Of a stretch of 64,000 bases of DNA, positions 18,232 to 26,740 are shown in pieces. The position numbers were made by a program, and so were the translations under genes. Source of the DNA: Desulfotruncus alcoholivorax DSM 16058 (lineage in GTDB: Bacteria > Bacillota > Desulfotomaculia > Desulfotomaculales > Desulfallaceae); contig NZ_AUMW01000001.1 in NCBI RefSeq assembly GCF_000430885.1, forward strand, positions 124,001 through 188,000. Direction: 5' to 3'. Position 1 is the stretch's first letter. The number at the start of each line of letters is the position of its first letter. Under the pieces are notes generated by a model. The model had not been told where the DNA came from, did no database searches, and saw only the letters and a program-made list of their open reading frames with translations.

Positions 18232-18983
18232 TGCCGGTCCTCCTCCCCAATTTCATTATTTTCATGTGCGCCGGCACCGGCACCGGAATCAGCCGGCACG
18301 GGTTTGCGCAAACCTTCCATCAATTCCTTGGGGCGTCCTTTTGAAGCCGGTCCCCCTTGCATCCTTTCGCGGGTTTCACCAATAATTTCCGCCAGTAAAA
18401 CGGCAAATATTCCTGCTATTACTATACCGTCGAAAGCGCCCGCACCGCCGATTGCCACGGTACCGGCCGGAGCCCCTGTTGCAACATACCAGATCAGGTA
18501 AGCAATATCCACCAGCACCAGCCCCAACGTTGCAGCAATAAAAGCTGACCGTCGGGACCTCCCGGTAATATAAGCAATCAGGCCGCCAATAATGGGATAT
18601 ACCCAAAGGGAATCAAGGTAACCGAAAAATCTTCCGCCCGGCTCCACGTCACCGCGCCCCAGGTAGCCGGCCCCAAAGATAACCGCGCCGGTTATTACAG
18701 CTGAGATTAGCGCTCTGGCCCACTCCTTGGTGGTTCCAGCCTTTGTCAACAGGTAAACTGCAACTCCTATGGGCACAATGCCGCCGCCTACATTAATCGA
18801 AACGTCATAACGCCCGGTTGACAGTGGGATATTGATAAAACTCCCTACGATTAAAAGCACTATAATTGCGAGGGCAGATTTATCCGACAAGCGCATCCGG
18901 TCGAGAACACGCTGCGCCAAGCCCAAAAAGATTAAAACGGATACCACGATTAGAATAATGATGCCAATGGGTAAGCCCGTCAT
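18228..18983 (-). CDS. DUF1614 family integral membrane protein
   Basis: A 251-residue membrane protein with about seven hydrophobic spans up to residue 205, then a soluble Pro/Gly/acidic tail. The GGGIVPIGVAVYLL and GGAGAFDGIVIAGI segments are glycine-rich spans typical of DUF1614. AAGGAGG lies 7 nt before ATG 18983. It is the first gene of the long run to gpsA, coupled to spoIIP by a 4-nt overlap. The function is unknown, and the tight coupling suggests a role in the same engulfment step. Confidence 0.82.
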   Translation of the reverse strand: MTGLPIGIIILIVVSVLIFLGLAQRVLDRMRLSDKSALAIIVLLIVGSFINIPLSTGRYDVSINVGGGIVPIGVAVYLLTKAGTTKEWARALISAVITGAVIFGAGYLGRGDVEPGGRFFGYLDSLWVYPIIGGLIAYITGRSRRSAFIAATLGLVLVDIAYLIWYVATGAPAGTVAIGGAGAFDGIVIAGIFAVLLAEIIGETRERMQGGPASKGRPKELMEGLRKPVPADSGAGAGAHENNEIGEEDRQ

Positions 18984-19049
18984 ACTGTGTCCTCCTTATA
19001 AGAATAATTATGAATATGCTTCCCCATAGCGGTTTAAATATGTAATAAA

Positions 19050-19070
19050 AAAGAGGCTTTATCAGCCTCT
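19050..19070 (-). terminator. Terminator of ispH-rpsA
   Basis: AGAGGCT and AGCCTCT with a 5-nt loop, followed on the minus strand by TTTTTTA. A short T-rich run also lies on the other side, so it may act in both directions. Confidence 0.8.
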
Positions 19071-19096
19071 TTGTTTTCTTTTAATTTAAACAGTGC

Positions 19097-19118
19097 GGGC
19101 GGACATGGTCGTCCGCCC
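19097..19118. repeat. Dispersed GGGCGGAC hairpin (copy 3)
   Basis: GGGCGGAC (19097-19104) and GTCCGCCC (19111-19118) with a 6-nt loop, 10 nt after the rpsA stop codon. Confidence 0.8.
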
Positions 19119-19128
19119 CTACATTTAT

Positions 19129-21222
19129 TTACTTATTTTCATCGAAGATGTCGCCAACCATTTCGCCAATGGTTACCGTTCCACCGTCACTAACAACCGG
19201 CGCCGGGCTCTCTTGCTGTTTCTTGGGAGCCTGTTCCCTGGGTTTGCTCTTATGCTTTTCCCGGTCAACTTCCCTGATGGATAACCGGATTCTTTTCTCA
19301 TCCTTATCCACACTAAGTACTTTGACCTTTATTTCTTCGCCTTCCTTAACGACTTCATCAGGAGTTTCCACGTGACGGTCAGCTAAATGGGAAATATGGA
19401 CAAGTCCTTCCACACCTGGCTCAAGCTGCACAAACGCGCCAAACGGAGCCAGGCGAACAACCTTGGCGTCTACAATGGCGCCTTCGGGATATTTCTGCTC
19501 AACATTATCCCAGGGGTTGGGCAGCACTTGTTTTAGACCCAGCGAAATCTTTTCGTTTTCGCGGTCTACCCTGAGTACCTTTACTTCCAGCTCGTCACCA
19601 ACCTGAACTACTTCAGAGGGATGATTAATACGATACCAGGCCATCTCCGAAATATGCAGCAAGCCGTCAACCCCACCGATATCAACAAAAGCGCCAAAGT
19701 TGGTGAGCCTTCTTACCACACCGTTAACCACCCGGCCTTCAGCAAGATTTTCAAGCAGCTCTTCACGCTTGCGTGCATACTCCTCTTCCAATACCGCCTT
19801 GCGGGACAAAATAACTTTTCTCCGGGGGCGATTTAGTTCAATAATCCGGGCTTCAATTTCATTATTGAGATATTTGCTGAGGTCCTCAACGTAGCCCAAT
19901 TCCACCAGTGAGGCCGGCAAGAAAGCCCTTACGCCAAGGTCGACCAACAGTCCGCCCTTGACTACCTCGCGCACAACGCCCTTAACCAGGTCTCCTTGCT
20001 CCATCTTATCTTCAAGACTGGACCATGCCTTTTCTGCATCGGCTTTTTCCTTTGAAAGTACCACTTTACCTTCGCTGTCTTCTGATTTTAAAACATAAAC
20101 ATCTATTTCATCGCCCACATTGACCACCTCAGTGGGGGATTGCACATTATAACAGGAAAGTTCTCTAATGGGAATAACACCTTCGGATTTAGCCCCAACG
20201 TCAACTAAAACCTCATCCTGGTTAACCTGAACCACGACGCCTTTTACAATTTCGCCGTGCCTGAGGTTTTTTACATCCATGGCGTCTTCCATATTCTGCT
20301 GCTCTTCCTTTTGCTGTTCGGTTGCAGTGGAGTTTGCCTCTTCGACCTGCTCCTCAGCTGCTGTTCCTTCATTAGTGTTCTTTTCTTCAAAATCCATCAT
20401 TCGACAACAAACCTCCTCTATAATCCAGCCGGGTGTTGATGCGCCCGCCGTAATCCCTATCTTTTGTAAACCTTTCAGCCAGTCAAATTTTATTTCACCG
20501 GCTGATTCAACTTGATATACCGGAACTTTGGCGGAATTGCAAATTTGGGTCAGCTTGGCCGTATTAGCGCTGTTCCTTCCTCCAATAACCAGCATTACGT
20601 CAACGCTTTTTGACAACTCCAAAGCTTCTTTTTGCCTTTCCGATGTGGCCAGGCAAATTGTGTTAAACACCTGCACCCTGCATCCGGTATCCTCCAAGGC
20701 TTTGACCACCTCCTCCAGGTTGTCCTGGCGCTGGGTGGTCTGGGCCACTACGCCCACCTCTTCATATTTATCCAGCTTTGCTGCCTGGCCGGCATCCCTG
20801 ACAACAATCCCCCGGTTTCCGGTCCATCCGACGATACCCTTTACTTCCGGATGTTCCGGGTCACCGACGATAATCACGGGTATGTTCTTACCAGCCAGTT
20901 CCCAGGCAGTTTGTTGCACTTTTCGCACAAAAGGGCAGGTTGCATCTACAACCGCCAGTCCCTTTCGCTCCGCTTCGGTTATTATTTCCGGAGCCACTCC
21001 ATGCGACCTGATGATTACTGTTCCAGGCTCGTTTATTTCACTAAGCTCATTGACGGTGGTGATACCTTCCCTGGCCAGCTCACGCGTAACTCTATCATTG
21101 TGGATCAGCGGGCCCAGTGTGTAGACCGGTCCATCCCTGTTATGGCGTGTTTTCCTGGCTATCTCCACTGCCCTTTTGACTCCAAAGCAGAAACCTGCCG
21201 AGGATGCAACTTTTAATTCCAT
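19129..21222 (-). CDS. ispH: Fusion of 4-hydroxy-3-methylbut-2-enyl diphosphate reductase (IspH) and ribosomal protein S1
   Basis: A 697-residue fusion. Residues 1-280 are IspH, the last enzyme of the MEP isoprenoid pathway, with its three iron-sulphur Cys at 12 (GFCFGVKRA), 96 (DATCPF) and 190 (NTICLATSERQ). A Glu/Gln-rich linker (about 290-320) leads to four S1 RNA-binding repeats, each with the GxVxxVxxxGxxVDxG pattern, and a Lys-rich tail. This fusion is known in several clostridia. Start ATG 21222 is preferred to GTG 21231, because GGTGAAAG lies just before it. It follows plsC by 11 nt. Confidence 0.95.
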   Translation of the reverse strand: MELKVASSAGFCFGVKRAVEIARKTRHNRDGPVYTLGPLIHNDRVTRELAREGITTVNELSEINEPGTVIIRSHGVAPEIITEAERKGLAVVDATCPFVRKVQQTAWELAGKNIPVIIVGDPEHPEVKGIVGWTGNRGIVVRDAGQAAKLDKYEEVGVVAQTTQRQDNLEEVVKALEDTGCRVQVFNTICLATSERQKEALELSKSVDVMLVIGGRNSANTAKLTQICNSAKVPVYQVESAGEIKFDWLKGLQKIGITAGASTPGWIIEEVCCRMMDFEEKNTNEGTAAEEQVEEANSTATEQQKEEQQNMEDAMDVKNLRHGEIVKGVVVQVNQDEVLVDVGAKSEGVIPIRELSCYNVQSPTEVVNVGDEIDVYVLKSEDSEGKVVLSKEKADAEKAWSSLEDKMEQGDLVKGVVREVVKGGLLVDLGVRAFLPASLVELGYVEDLSKYLNNEIEARIIELNRPRRKVILSRKAVLEEEYARKREELLENLAEGRVVNGVVRRLTNFGAFVDIGGVDGLLHISEMAWYRINHPSEVVQVGDELEVKVLRVDRENEKISLGLKQVLPNPWDNVEQKYPEGAIVDAKVVRLAPFGAFVQLEPGVEGLVHISHLADRHVETPDEVVKEGEEIKVKVLSVDKDEKRIRLSIREVDREKHKSKPREQAPKKQQESPAPVVSDGGTVTIGEMVGDIFDENK

Positions 21223-21233
21223 TACTTTCACCG

Positions 21234-21824
21234 CTACTTTTCGATAACAGCCAGTAGACGTTTAATTTCCACCATTACATCCTGGCTTAAATCAACTAAT
21301 TCTGTTCTTGAAACCTTACGACGGTTAGATGCGGAAGTGTTTATTGGTTGTCCGATATTGACCCGGACCTTTCCCCAAAAACCCCTGGTGCCGCTGACCG
21401 CCACCGGCAATAATGGCACCCCCCCCTTTATGGCTAACATGGCAGCGCCCATGTGGGGGTTTAATAATTCACCGGTTTTACTTCGGGTGCCTTCCGGGAA
21501 AATCCCTACTACTTTACCGGCATCCAACAATTCCAACGCCCGCCTGATTGATGAACGGTCGGCACCGTCTCTTTGCACTGGAAAGGCGCCAAGTTTGGCA
21601 ATTAGAGTACCGAGCACGGGAATATCGAATAATTCTGCCTTAGCCATAAAGTATATTCTTCTATTAAGAGCACAGCCCACAACAATAGGATCCCAGTAAC
21701 TGACATGATTTGCAACAACGATCATGCCCTGACCGGGGGGCAGTTGCCCGTTTCCGAAAACTTTCCACCTGCGGAGCAGCAGCAGTGCTGCCCTGCAGAC
21801 AAATTTTGCAAACCTGTAAAACAC
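21234..21824 (-). CDS. plsC: 1-acyl-sn-glycerol-3-phosphate acyltransferase
   Basis: Adds the second acyl chain to lysophosphatidic acid, making phosphatidic acid. The 196 residues contain the NHVSYWD form of the HX4D catalytic motif (about 38-44), the FPEGTRS substrate-binding motif, and a GGVPLLPVA segment. The N-terminus is amphipathic and membrane associating. GTG 21824 has AGGAGGC 8 nt upstream. It lies 5 nt after cmk. The cmk-plsC-ispH-rpsA order is conserved in clostridia. Confidence 0.94.
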   Translation of the reverse strand: MFYRFAKFVCRAALLLLRRWKVFGNGQLPPGQGMIVVANHVSYWDPIVVGCALNRRIYFMAKAELFDIPVLGTLIAKLGAFPVQRDGADRSSIRRALELLDAGKVVGIFPEGTRSKTGELLNPHMGAAMLAIKGGVPLLPVAVSGTRGFWGKVRVNIGQPINTSASNRRKVSRTELVDLSQDVMVEIKRLLAVIEK

Positions 21825-21829
21825 TAATA

Positions 21830-22501
21830 TTAGCCTCCTGAAACCATTGACAGTAGCATATTAACCACCTGTTTCGCCGTCAGCCCGGAACAGTCGACTA
21901 TGACTGCGTCGGGAGCAGGTTTCAGGGGCGCCAAAGCTCTATTGGAATCGATTTCATCGCGCAAAATAATGTCACGTATAACCTGATCATATTCTACCGG
22001 ATAACCGTTTTGCTGCAATTCCAGGCAACGGCGGCGCGCCCTTTCCTCCACTGAGGCGGTTAAGAAAAATTTCTTTTCCGCATCAGGCAGGACCTGGGTT
22101 CCTATGTCCCTGCCTTCCATCACCACACCGCCTTGCGCGGCCAGCTCCCTTTGCAGCCTGGTCAATATAATTCTGACACCTGGAATACGTGAAACCAGTG
22201 AAACATTTTTCGAAACTTCCGGACGCCGTATTTCTTGCGTCACATCTTTATCATTGATAAAGATTCTGGTGTTTCCCCCGGCGTCTACCTTTAACGAAAG
22301 GTCAATGGCTTCTGCGACTTGGGTAATCGCCACAGTGTCATCCATGTTTATTTTATCCGTTAGGGCCTGATAAGTTACAGCCCTGTACATGGCGCCGGTA
22401 TCTATATAAACGTAGCCCAGTTTACTGGCCAGCATTTTCGCCACAGTGCTTTTGCCCGCACCTGCCGGGCCGTCAATAGCAATACAAACGGAGCTGTTCA
22501 T
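21830..22501 (-). CDS. cmk: Cytidylate kinase
   Basis: Phosphorylates CMP and dCMP. The 223 residues have the P-loop GPAGAGKST at 11-19, the YIDTGAMYRAVT CMP-binding segment and the MEGRDIGTQVLPDA motif. Start ATG 22501 has GGAGAG 8 nt upstream, better than a longer reading from 22525. It is separated from aroA by a dispersed repeat and the aroA terminator, so it likely begins a new transcription unit with plsC and ispH-rpsA. Confidence 0.95.
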   Translation of the reverse strand: MNSSVCIAIDGPAGAGKSTVAKMLASKLGYVYIDTGAMYRAVTYQALTDKINMDDTVAITQVAEAIDLSLKVDAGGNTRIFINDKDVTQEIRRPEVSKNVSLVSRIPGVRIILTRLQRELAAQGGVVMEGRDIGTQVLPDAEKKFFLTASVEERARRRCLELQQNGYPVEYDQVIRDIILRDEIDSNRALAPLKPAPDAVIVDCSGLTAKQVVNMLLSMVSGG

Positions 22502-22535
22502 AAAGTTCTCTCCAAAAGCAATCAATACCAGTAAT

Positions 22536-22600
22536 TATTCAGGAGTCAGAATGAAACAACCGGGTCGGAGCATTGATGAATTCTGAATACCTGAATAGTA
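22536..22600. repeat. Dispersed TTCTGAATTC element (copy B)
   Basis: Carries ATTCAGGAGTCAGAATGA, an AACCGGG core and GAATTCTGAATACCTGAATA. It is in the opposite orientation to copies A, C, G and H. Confidence 0.7.
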
Positions 22601-22666
22601 ATGAATACCAATAGAATACTGGGAAATATATTCGACACATAAGGTGAATATCCTTTATTTTTAAAA

Positions 22667-22702
22667 AAATAACCTGAAAAGGCTTGCGCCTTTCAGGTTA
22701 TT
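22667..22702 (-). terminator. Terminator of aroA
   Basis: AATAACCTGAAAAGGC pairs with GCCTTTCAGGTTATT around a TTGC loop. On the minus strand seven T follow. It overlaps the last bases of the aroA stop codon. Confidence 0.9.
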
Positions 22703-23987
22703 ATTGCACGGCAATCTTTTTTAATGTGTCAAAAAAACCGGGATAAGAAATATGGACGCATTCCGCCCCCATGACAACAGTTTCCCCATCAGCCGCCAGC
22801 CCGGCCACTGCTGCGGACATGGCGAGCCGGTGATCCCCAAAGGTTTCACAGACCGCCCCGCGTATTTTTTTAACCCCGTGCACAACCAAACCGTCGGTAA
22901 ATTCTTCAACACCTGCACCAAAGTTCCTGAGCAATTTCACTACTGTGGCAATTCGATCCGATTCTTTGTGGCGCAGTTCGCCCGCATCCGAAATAACTGT
23001 TTTCCCTTCCGCAAGTGCTGCGGCAACGGCCAGAACCGGTATCTCATCAATAAGGTAAGGAATAATTGCCCCGCCAATTTCAGTGCCTTTTAATTTACTG
23101 CTGCGCACTGTGATATCCCCGATGGGCTCGCCGTTTACTTCCCGCGGGTTATTAATCGTAATATCGCCGCCCATTGCCTTTAATACCTGCAACGCACCTG
23201 TACGCGTGGGGTTGATGCCCACATTGGGTAACACAATTTCCGAACCCTTGACGATTAAACCAGCTACTATTAAAAACATGGCTGAGGATATATCGCCGGG
23301 TACCGTTATTTTTTTTCCTGTCAGGCAGGGTTTACCCCATACTGTTATCTTCGTGCCGTCAACTTCCACCCTGGCCCCGAAATGCCTGAGCATCCTTTCC
23401 GTGTGGTCACGAGACTTGGTTGGCTCCGTAACCGTAGTGCAGCCCGGCGCAAACAACCCTGCTAAAAGAACGGCCGACTTTACCTGGGCGCTGGCCACCG
23501 GCGACTCGTAGTTTATTGATTTCAAATTTCCGCCCTTAATTGATATGGGGGCCAGTAAATTATTATTTCTGGCCATTATCTCAGCCCCCATTGCAACCAG
23601 GGGCCTGATTACCCGCCCCATGGGGCGGCTTCGCAGCGAATCGTCACCGGTAATTACTGAATAAAACGGGCTGCCGGCCAGAATCCCGGACATTAGCCGC
23701 ATAGTAGTGCCTGAATTTCCTGCATCCAGCACATCCCCGGGCTCCCTGAGCGTTTCCAGCCCGTCACTGCGTATAACCACCCGGCTGTTCTCAACCTGTA
23801 CGTCCACGCCCAGTGCCCGGATGATCCGTATGGTTGATAAACAGTCTTCCCCCATTAAAAAATTTTTCACTTCAGTTTCTCCGCAGGCCAGGGCGCCAAT
23901 CATTACCGAACGGTGTGAAACTGATTTGTCACCCGGCACATTAACGACACCCCGTAGACTTTTAGCCGGAGTAATATTTACATTCAT
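22701..23987 (-). CDS. aroA: 3-phosphoshikimate 1-carboxyvinyltransferase (EPSP synthase)
   Basis: Sixth step of the shikimate pathway. The 428 residues have the VPGDKSVSHRS N-terminal motif (17-27) with the phosphate-binding Lys/Ser, the LDAGNSGTTMRLMSG active-site signature, and the RHKESDRIATVV C-terminal motif. Motif placement suggests a conventional length. The start at 23987 lies 9 nt after the tyrA stop, with AGGGAAATGA before it. It is the last gene of aroF-tyrA-aroA and ends at a strong terminator. Confidence 0.96.
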   Translation of the reverse strand: MNVNITPAKSLRGVVNVPGDKSVSHRSVMIGALACGETEVKNFLMGEDCLSTIRIIRALGVDVQVENSRVVIRSDGLETLREPGDVLDAGNSGTTMRLMSGILAGSPFYSVITGDDSLRSRPMGRVIRPLVAMGAEIMARNNNLLAPISIKGGNLKSINYESPVASAQVKSAVLLAGLFAPGCTTVTEPTKSRDHTERMLRHFGARVEVDGTKITVWGKPCLTGKKITVPGDISSAMFLIVAGLIVKGSEIVLPNVGINPTRTGALQVLKAMGGDITINNPREVNGEPIGDITVRSSKLKGTEIGGAIIPYLIDEIPVLAVAAALAEGKTVISDAGELRHKESDRIATVVKLLRNFGAGVEEFTDGLVVHGVKKIRGAVCETFGDHRLAMSAAVAGLAADGETVVMGAECVHISYPGFFDTLKKIAVQ

Positions 23988-23995
23988 TCATTTCC

Positions 23996-25087
23996 CTACC
24001 CTTTCCGGCGGCACCTGATATTTTTTTCCTGCAGCAATTCTATCGCCCGCTGCTGTTCTTCCGGTGTGGCGAAACCAATCCTGATGGTCCCTCCGTAACC
24101 TTCCCGGGCCCTTAATATTTCAATTTCACAAATATTGACCCCGGCGTCCCCCAGCAGGCCGGCAAGCATGGCGATGATACCCGGCCTGTCCGGTACGGTA
24201 ACCACCACCTCATAAATGTTTGGCAGGTACCCCTTGGATTTGACCGGCAATCCTTTTCTTAAGTTGCCGGCATGGGATAATAATTCGTATATTCTTCTGC
24301 CATCCCGGTTTTTTATCGCCAGCTCCATTTCATCAATGGCCCGGCGGTAAAAACCAAGTGCATCCAAAATCCTTATGTGATTGGATAAAAATATATCTCT
24401 CCACATTTCCGGACTGCCCGCGGCGATTCTGGTGGTATCACGAAAGCCGCCGGCCGCAAAAGCCAGCGCGCTTTCGCCGTCCGGCATCACCGCCACGGCA
24501 TCCACCAAAGCGGCGGCGACAAGGTGCGGCAAATGGCTGATCGTTGCCGCGATCAAGTCGTGCCGGGACGGGGACATTTCCACCACCAGTGCCCCGATCG
24601 CGCCGGCCAGTTTGCGGACGATATTTAGGGCGGCAGGGTTTGTAGCGTGAGTCGGCGTAAGCAGATAGTAGGCATTCTCAAATAAATACGGATCAGCCCC
24701 GTTGAAACCTGAGGTTTCGGCGCCGGCCATCGGATGCCCGCCTACAAACCAGCCACCCGGGATAATTTCTTCAGCCTGTTCTACCACAGCTTGTTTGGTG
24801 CTGCCCAGATCGGTAACCACGGTACCCGGGTTAAGGCAATCTTTTATTTCACGGAGTATCGCTGTGGTTGTTCCAACCGGTGTCGCCAGAATGACCAAAC
24901 CGGCATTGCGGACTGCGGTTTCCGGCCTGGCGGACTCATGGATGGCACCGGCGGCAAGGGCCATTTTGATATTATCCTGGTTGATATCACAGCCGACTAT
25001 TGTTTGAGCCAGTTTTCGTTCATTGATGGCCAGGGCCATTGAGCCCCCCATCAGCCCTACTCCGATAATGGCACAGCGGTTGATCAT
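23996..25087 (-). CDS. tyrA: Prephenate dehydrogenase with C-terminal ACT domain
   Basis: Converts prephenate to 4-hydroxyphenylpyruvate for tyrosine. The 363-residue protein has the NAD-binding GVGLMGGSMAL motif (9-19), the catalytic GGHPMAGAETSG segment with its His, and an ACT domain from about 290 (VVVTVPDRPGIIAMLAGLLG) expected to bind an aromatic amino acid. The start overlaps the aroF stop as ATGA, so the two are translationally coupled. Confidence 0.95.
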   Translation of the reverse strand: MINRCAIIGVGLMGGSMALAINERKLAQTIVGCDINQDNIKMALAAGAIHESARPETAVRNAGLVILATPVGTTTAILREIKDCLNPGTVVTDLGSTKQAVVEQAEEIIPGGWFVGGHPMAGAETSGFNGADPYLFENAYYLLTPTHATNPAALNIVRKLAGAIGALVVEMSPSRHDLIAATISHLPHLVAAALVDAVAVMPDGESALAFAAGGFRDTTRIAAGSPEMWRDIFLSNHIRILDALGFYRRAIDEMELAIKNRDGRRIYELLSHAGNLRKGLPVKSKGYLPNIYEVVVTVPDRPGIIAMLAGLLGDAGVNICEIEILRAREGYGGTIRIGFATPEEQQRAIELLQEKNIRCRRKG

Positions 25088-26109
25088 TGTATTCTGCCCA
25101 TATTACGGCCGGTAACTTCAGCTATGGCACCAATGTTTTGCATAAGGGCCTTAAAGTTTTCCGGAGTAAGGGACTGCGGCCCGTCGCAGAGAGCCTCGGC
25201 GGGATTGGGATGCACCTCTATCAGCAGCCCGTCCGCCCCTGCCGCAATTGCCGCCCGGGCCATGGGCTCAACAAATCGCCATTTGCCTATGGCGTGGCTC
25301 GGGTCAACAATTACCGGGAGGTGGCTTAAATATTTAACCACCGGCACCGCTGTTAAGTCAAGGGTATTGCGGGTGTAATTTTCAAAGGTGCGCACTCCCC
25401 GCTCACACAAAATGACGTTGCGATTGCCCTCGGCTAAAATATATTCTGCCGCCAACAGCCATTCTTCGATGGTTGATGAAGAGCCCCTTTTCAATAATAC
25501 CGGCTTTCCGGTGCGGGCCACTTGACGCAGCAGGAAAAAGTTTTGCATATTGCGGGTGCCGATTTGTAGTACATCTGCGTATTTGGCTACCAGTTCAATG
25601 GTGCTGGCATCCATCACTTCGGTAACAATACGCAAACCGGTAAGTTCCCGCGCCTCGGCCAGCAGTTCCAATCCCTTTTCCTCCAGACCCTGGAATGAGT
25701 AGGGCGACGTGCGCGGCTTGTAAGCGCCGCCCCTCAGCATGGTGGCACCGGCCTCCCGAACCAGCATCGCCGATTTTAGCAGCTGGTCCCTGCTCTCCAC
25801 CGCACACGGGCCGGCCATAACCTGGATGCTGTCGCCACCAATTTCCAGGTCGCCCACTTTAACCACAGTGGAAGAGTTCATATATGCCCTGCTGGCCAGC
25901 TTGTAAGGCTGCAGGATGGGAACGACTTTTTCCACACCGGGCATCGCCTCCAAAGAAAGGTCACCCAGCCTGGTTTTATCTCCGATAGCCCCGATGATAG
26001 TCTTTTCAACCCCCCGGGACAGGTGAATCTGAAAACCAGCGTCTGTTAATTTTTGTAGAATGCGATCTATATCAGCTTTATCAGCATTATGATTCATTAC
26101 CACAATCAT
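25084..26109 (-). CDS. aroF: 3-deoxy-7-phosphoheptulonate synthase (DAHP synthase, type I-beta)
   Basis: First step of the shikimate pathway. The 341 residues open with a ferredoxin-like regulatory domain (1-70), then the barrel with MAGPCAVES, LRGGAYKPRTSPYSFQG, QIGTRNMQNF and KRGSSSTIEEWL motifs that hold the metal and PEP. GGAGG lies 8 nt before ATG 26109. It starts the aroF-tyrA-aroA run. A second, truncated copy of the family lies upstream at 26741-26956. Confidence 0.95.
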   Translation of the reverse strand: MIVVMNHNADKADIDRILQKLTDAGFQIHLSRGVEKTIIGAIGDKTRLGDLSLEAMPGVEKVVPILQPYKLASRAYMNSSTVVKVGDLEIGGDSIQVMAGPCAVESRDQLLKSAMLVREAGATMLRGGAYKPRTSPYSFQGLEEKGLELLAEARELTGLRIVTEVMDASTIELVAKYADVLQIGTRNMQNFFLLRQVARTGKPVLLKRGSSSTIEEWLLAAEYILAEGNRNVILCERGVRTFENYTRNTLDLTAVPVVKYLSHLPVIVDPSHAIGKWRFVEPMARAAIAAGADGLLIEVHPNPAEALCDGPQSLTPENFKALMQNIGAIAEVTGRNMGRIQ

Positions 26110-26189
26110 TTATAATTACCTCCATTGTCTATCTTAAAATATACCCATATTTATTTTAATTTTACTGTAACCATTCAAAATTCCTTCAA

Positions 26190-26257
26190 GTAGGGGCGGA
26201 CAGGTTCGTCCGCCCCTACGATTACCTATCTTCACAAATTTTCCAAAGCAAACATGT
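26190..26257. repeat. Dispersed GGGCGGAC hairpin repeat, long form (copy 4)
   Basis: A 12-bp arm hairpin GTAGGGGCGGAC/GTCCGCCCCTAC (26190-26201 and 26208-26219). A right flank (ATTACCTATCTTCACAAAT and on) matches the flank of the 2263-2331 copy in reverse orientation. Confidence 0.85.
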
Positions 26258-26290
26258 TTACTGAGTGACCTTCGACCTTTGATTTTCGAC

Positions 26291-26503
26291 TTACTTAACA
26301 AAAGCTGCTATTACGCCACTAGGTCTATACTGAAATATTTTAACGTTACTTGTGTCTGGCGCTCCGGTGCTGTCGGCTGCATTTAATGACCTTATTTTTT
26401 CCTAATCATCACTTGTATAAGCCTTTGTTACTCTAAAAAGCAAAAAACTCCCCCCGGGAGTGATTATGTAAACATATGTATCGCCCCCTACCGTTCTACC
26501 ATA
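26291..26503 (-). pseudogene. Remnant reading frame interrupted by an in-frame TAG
   Basis: Reading the minus strand from 26503 gives 33 sense codons (GGDTYVYIITPGGSFLLFRV within them), a TAG at 26404-26402, then 37 more codons (NAADSTGAPDTSNVKIFQ within them) and TAA at 26293-26291. Composition on both sides of the TAG looks protein-like and stays in one frame, suggesting a decayed C-terminal part of a gene. There is no ribosome site and I do not recognise the family. Confidence 0.4.
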
Positions 26504-26740
26504 CTATGAAACTACACCGGGGACATTCTTTTAACTCCAACTTTCATGGGGAACATTCCTCCGACCCCAAAGAAGAGGTGTGTCCTCTTTCCTATACTCC
26601 CTAAAGAGGAGATATGTCCCTTTACCTTTTTGCCGGTGCGAAATGGATTAGCACCAGCAACCGTTCTACCAACCAACCATACTATTAACTAACCATTCTA
26701 CAAGTTAATATTAACACTCTTTACCTGTGCGCGCAATATC

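Larger units (their letters stand above)
26110..26740. other. Gene-poor region upstream of aroF
   Basis: 631 nt without an intact gene. It contains the long hairpin repeat (26190-26257), an amber-interrupted reading frame (26291-26503), and short GGGGACATTC / GAAGAGGTGTGTCC strings at 26518-26620. These strings resemble the inner part of the lysA leader terminator at 41148-41180. The aroF promoter should be at the low-coordinate end; I found no convincing one. Confidence 0.6.

Noticed and set aside
26452-26466. Terminator-like ACTCCC/GGGAGT hairpin with T-run
   Set aside because: It lies inside the remnant reading frame and follows no intact gene closely, so I cannot assign it.
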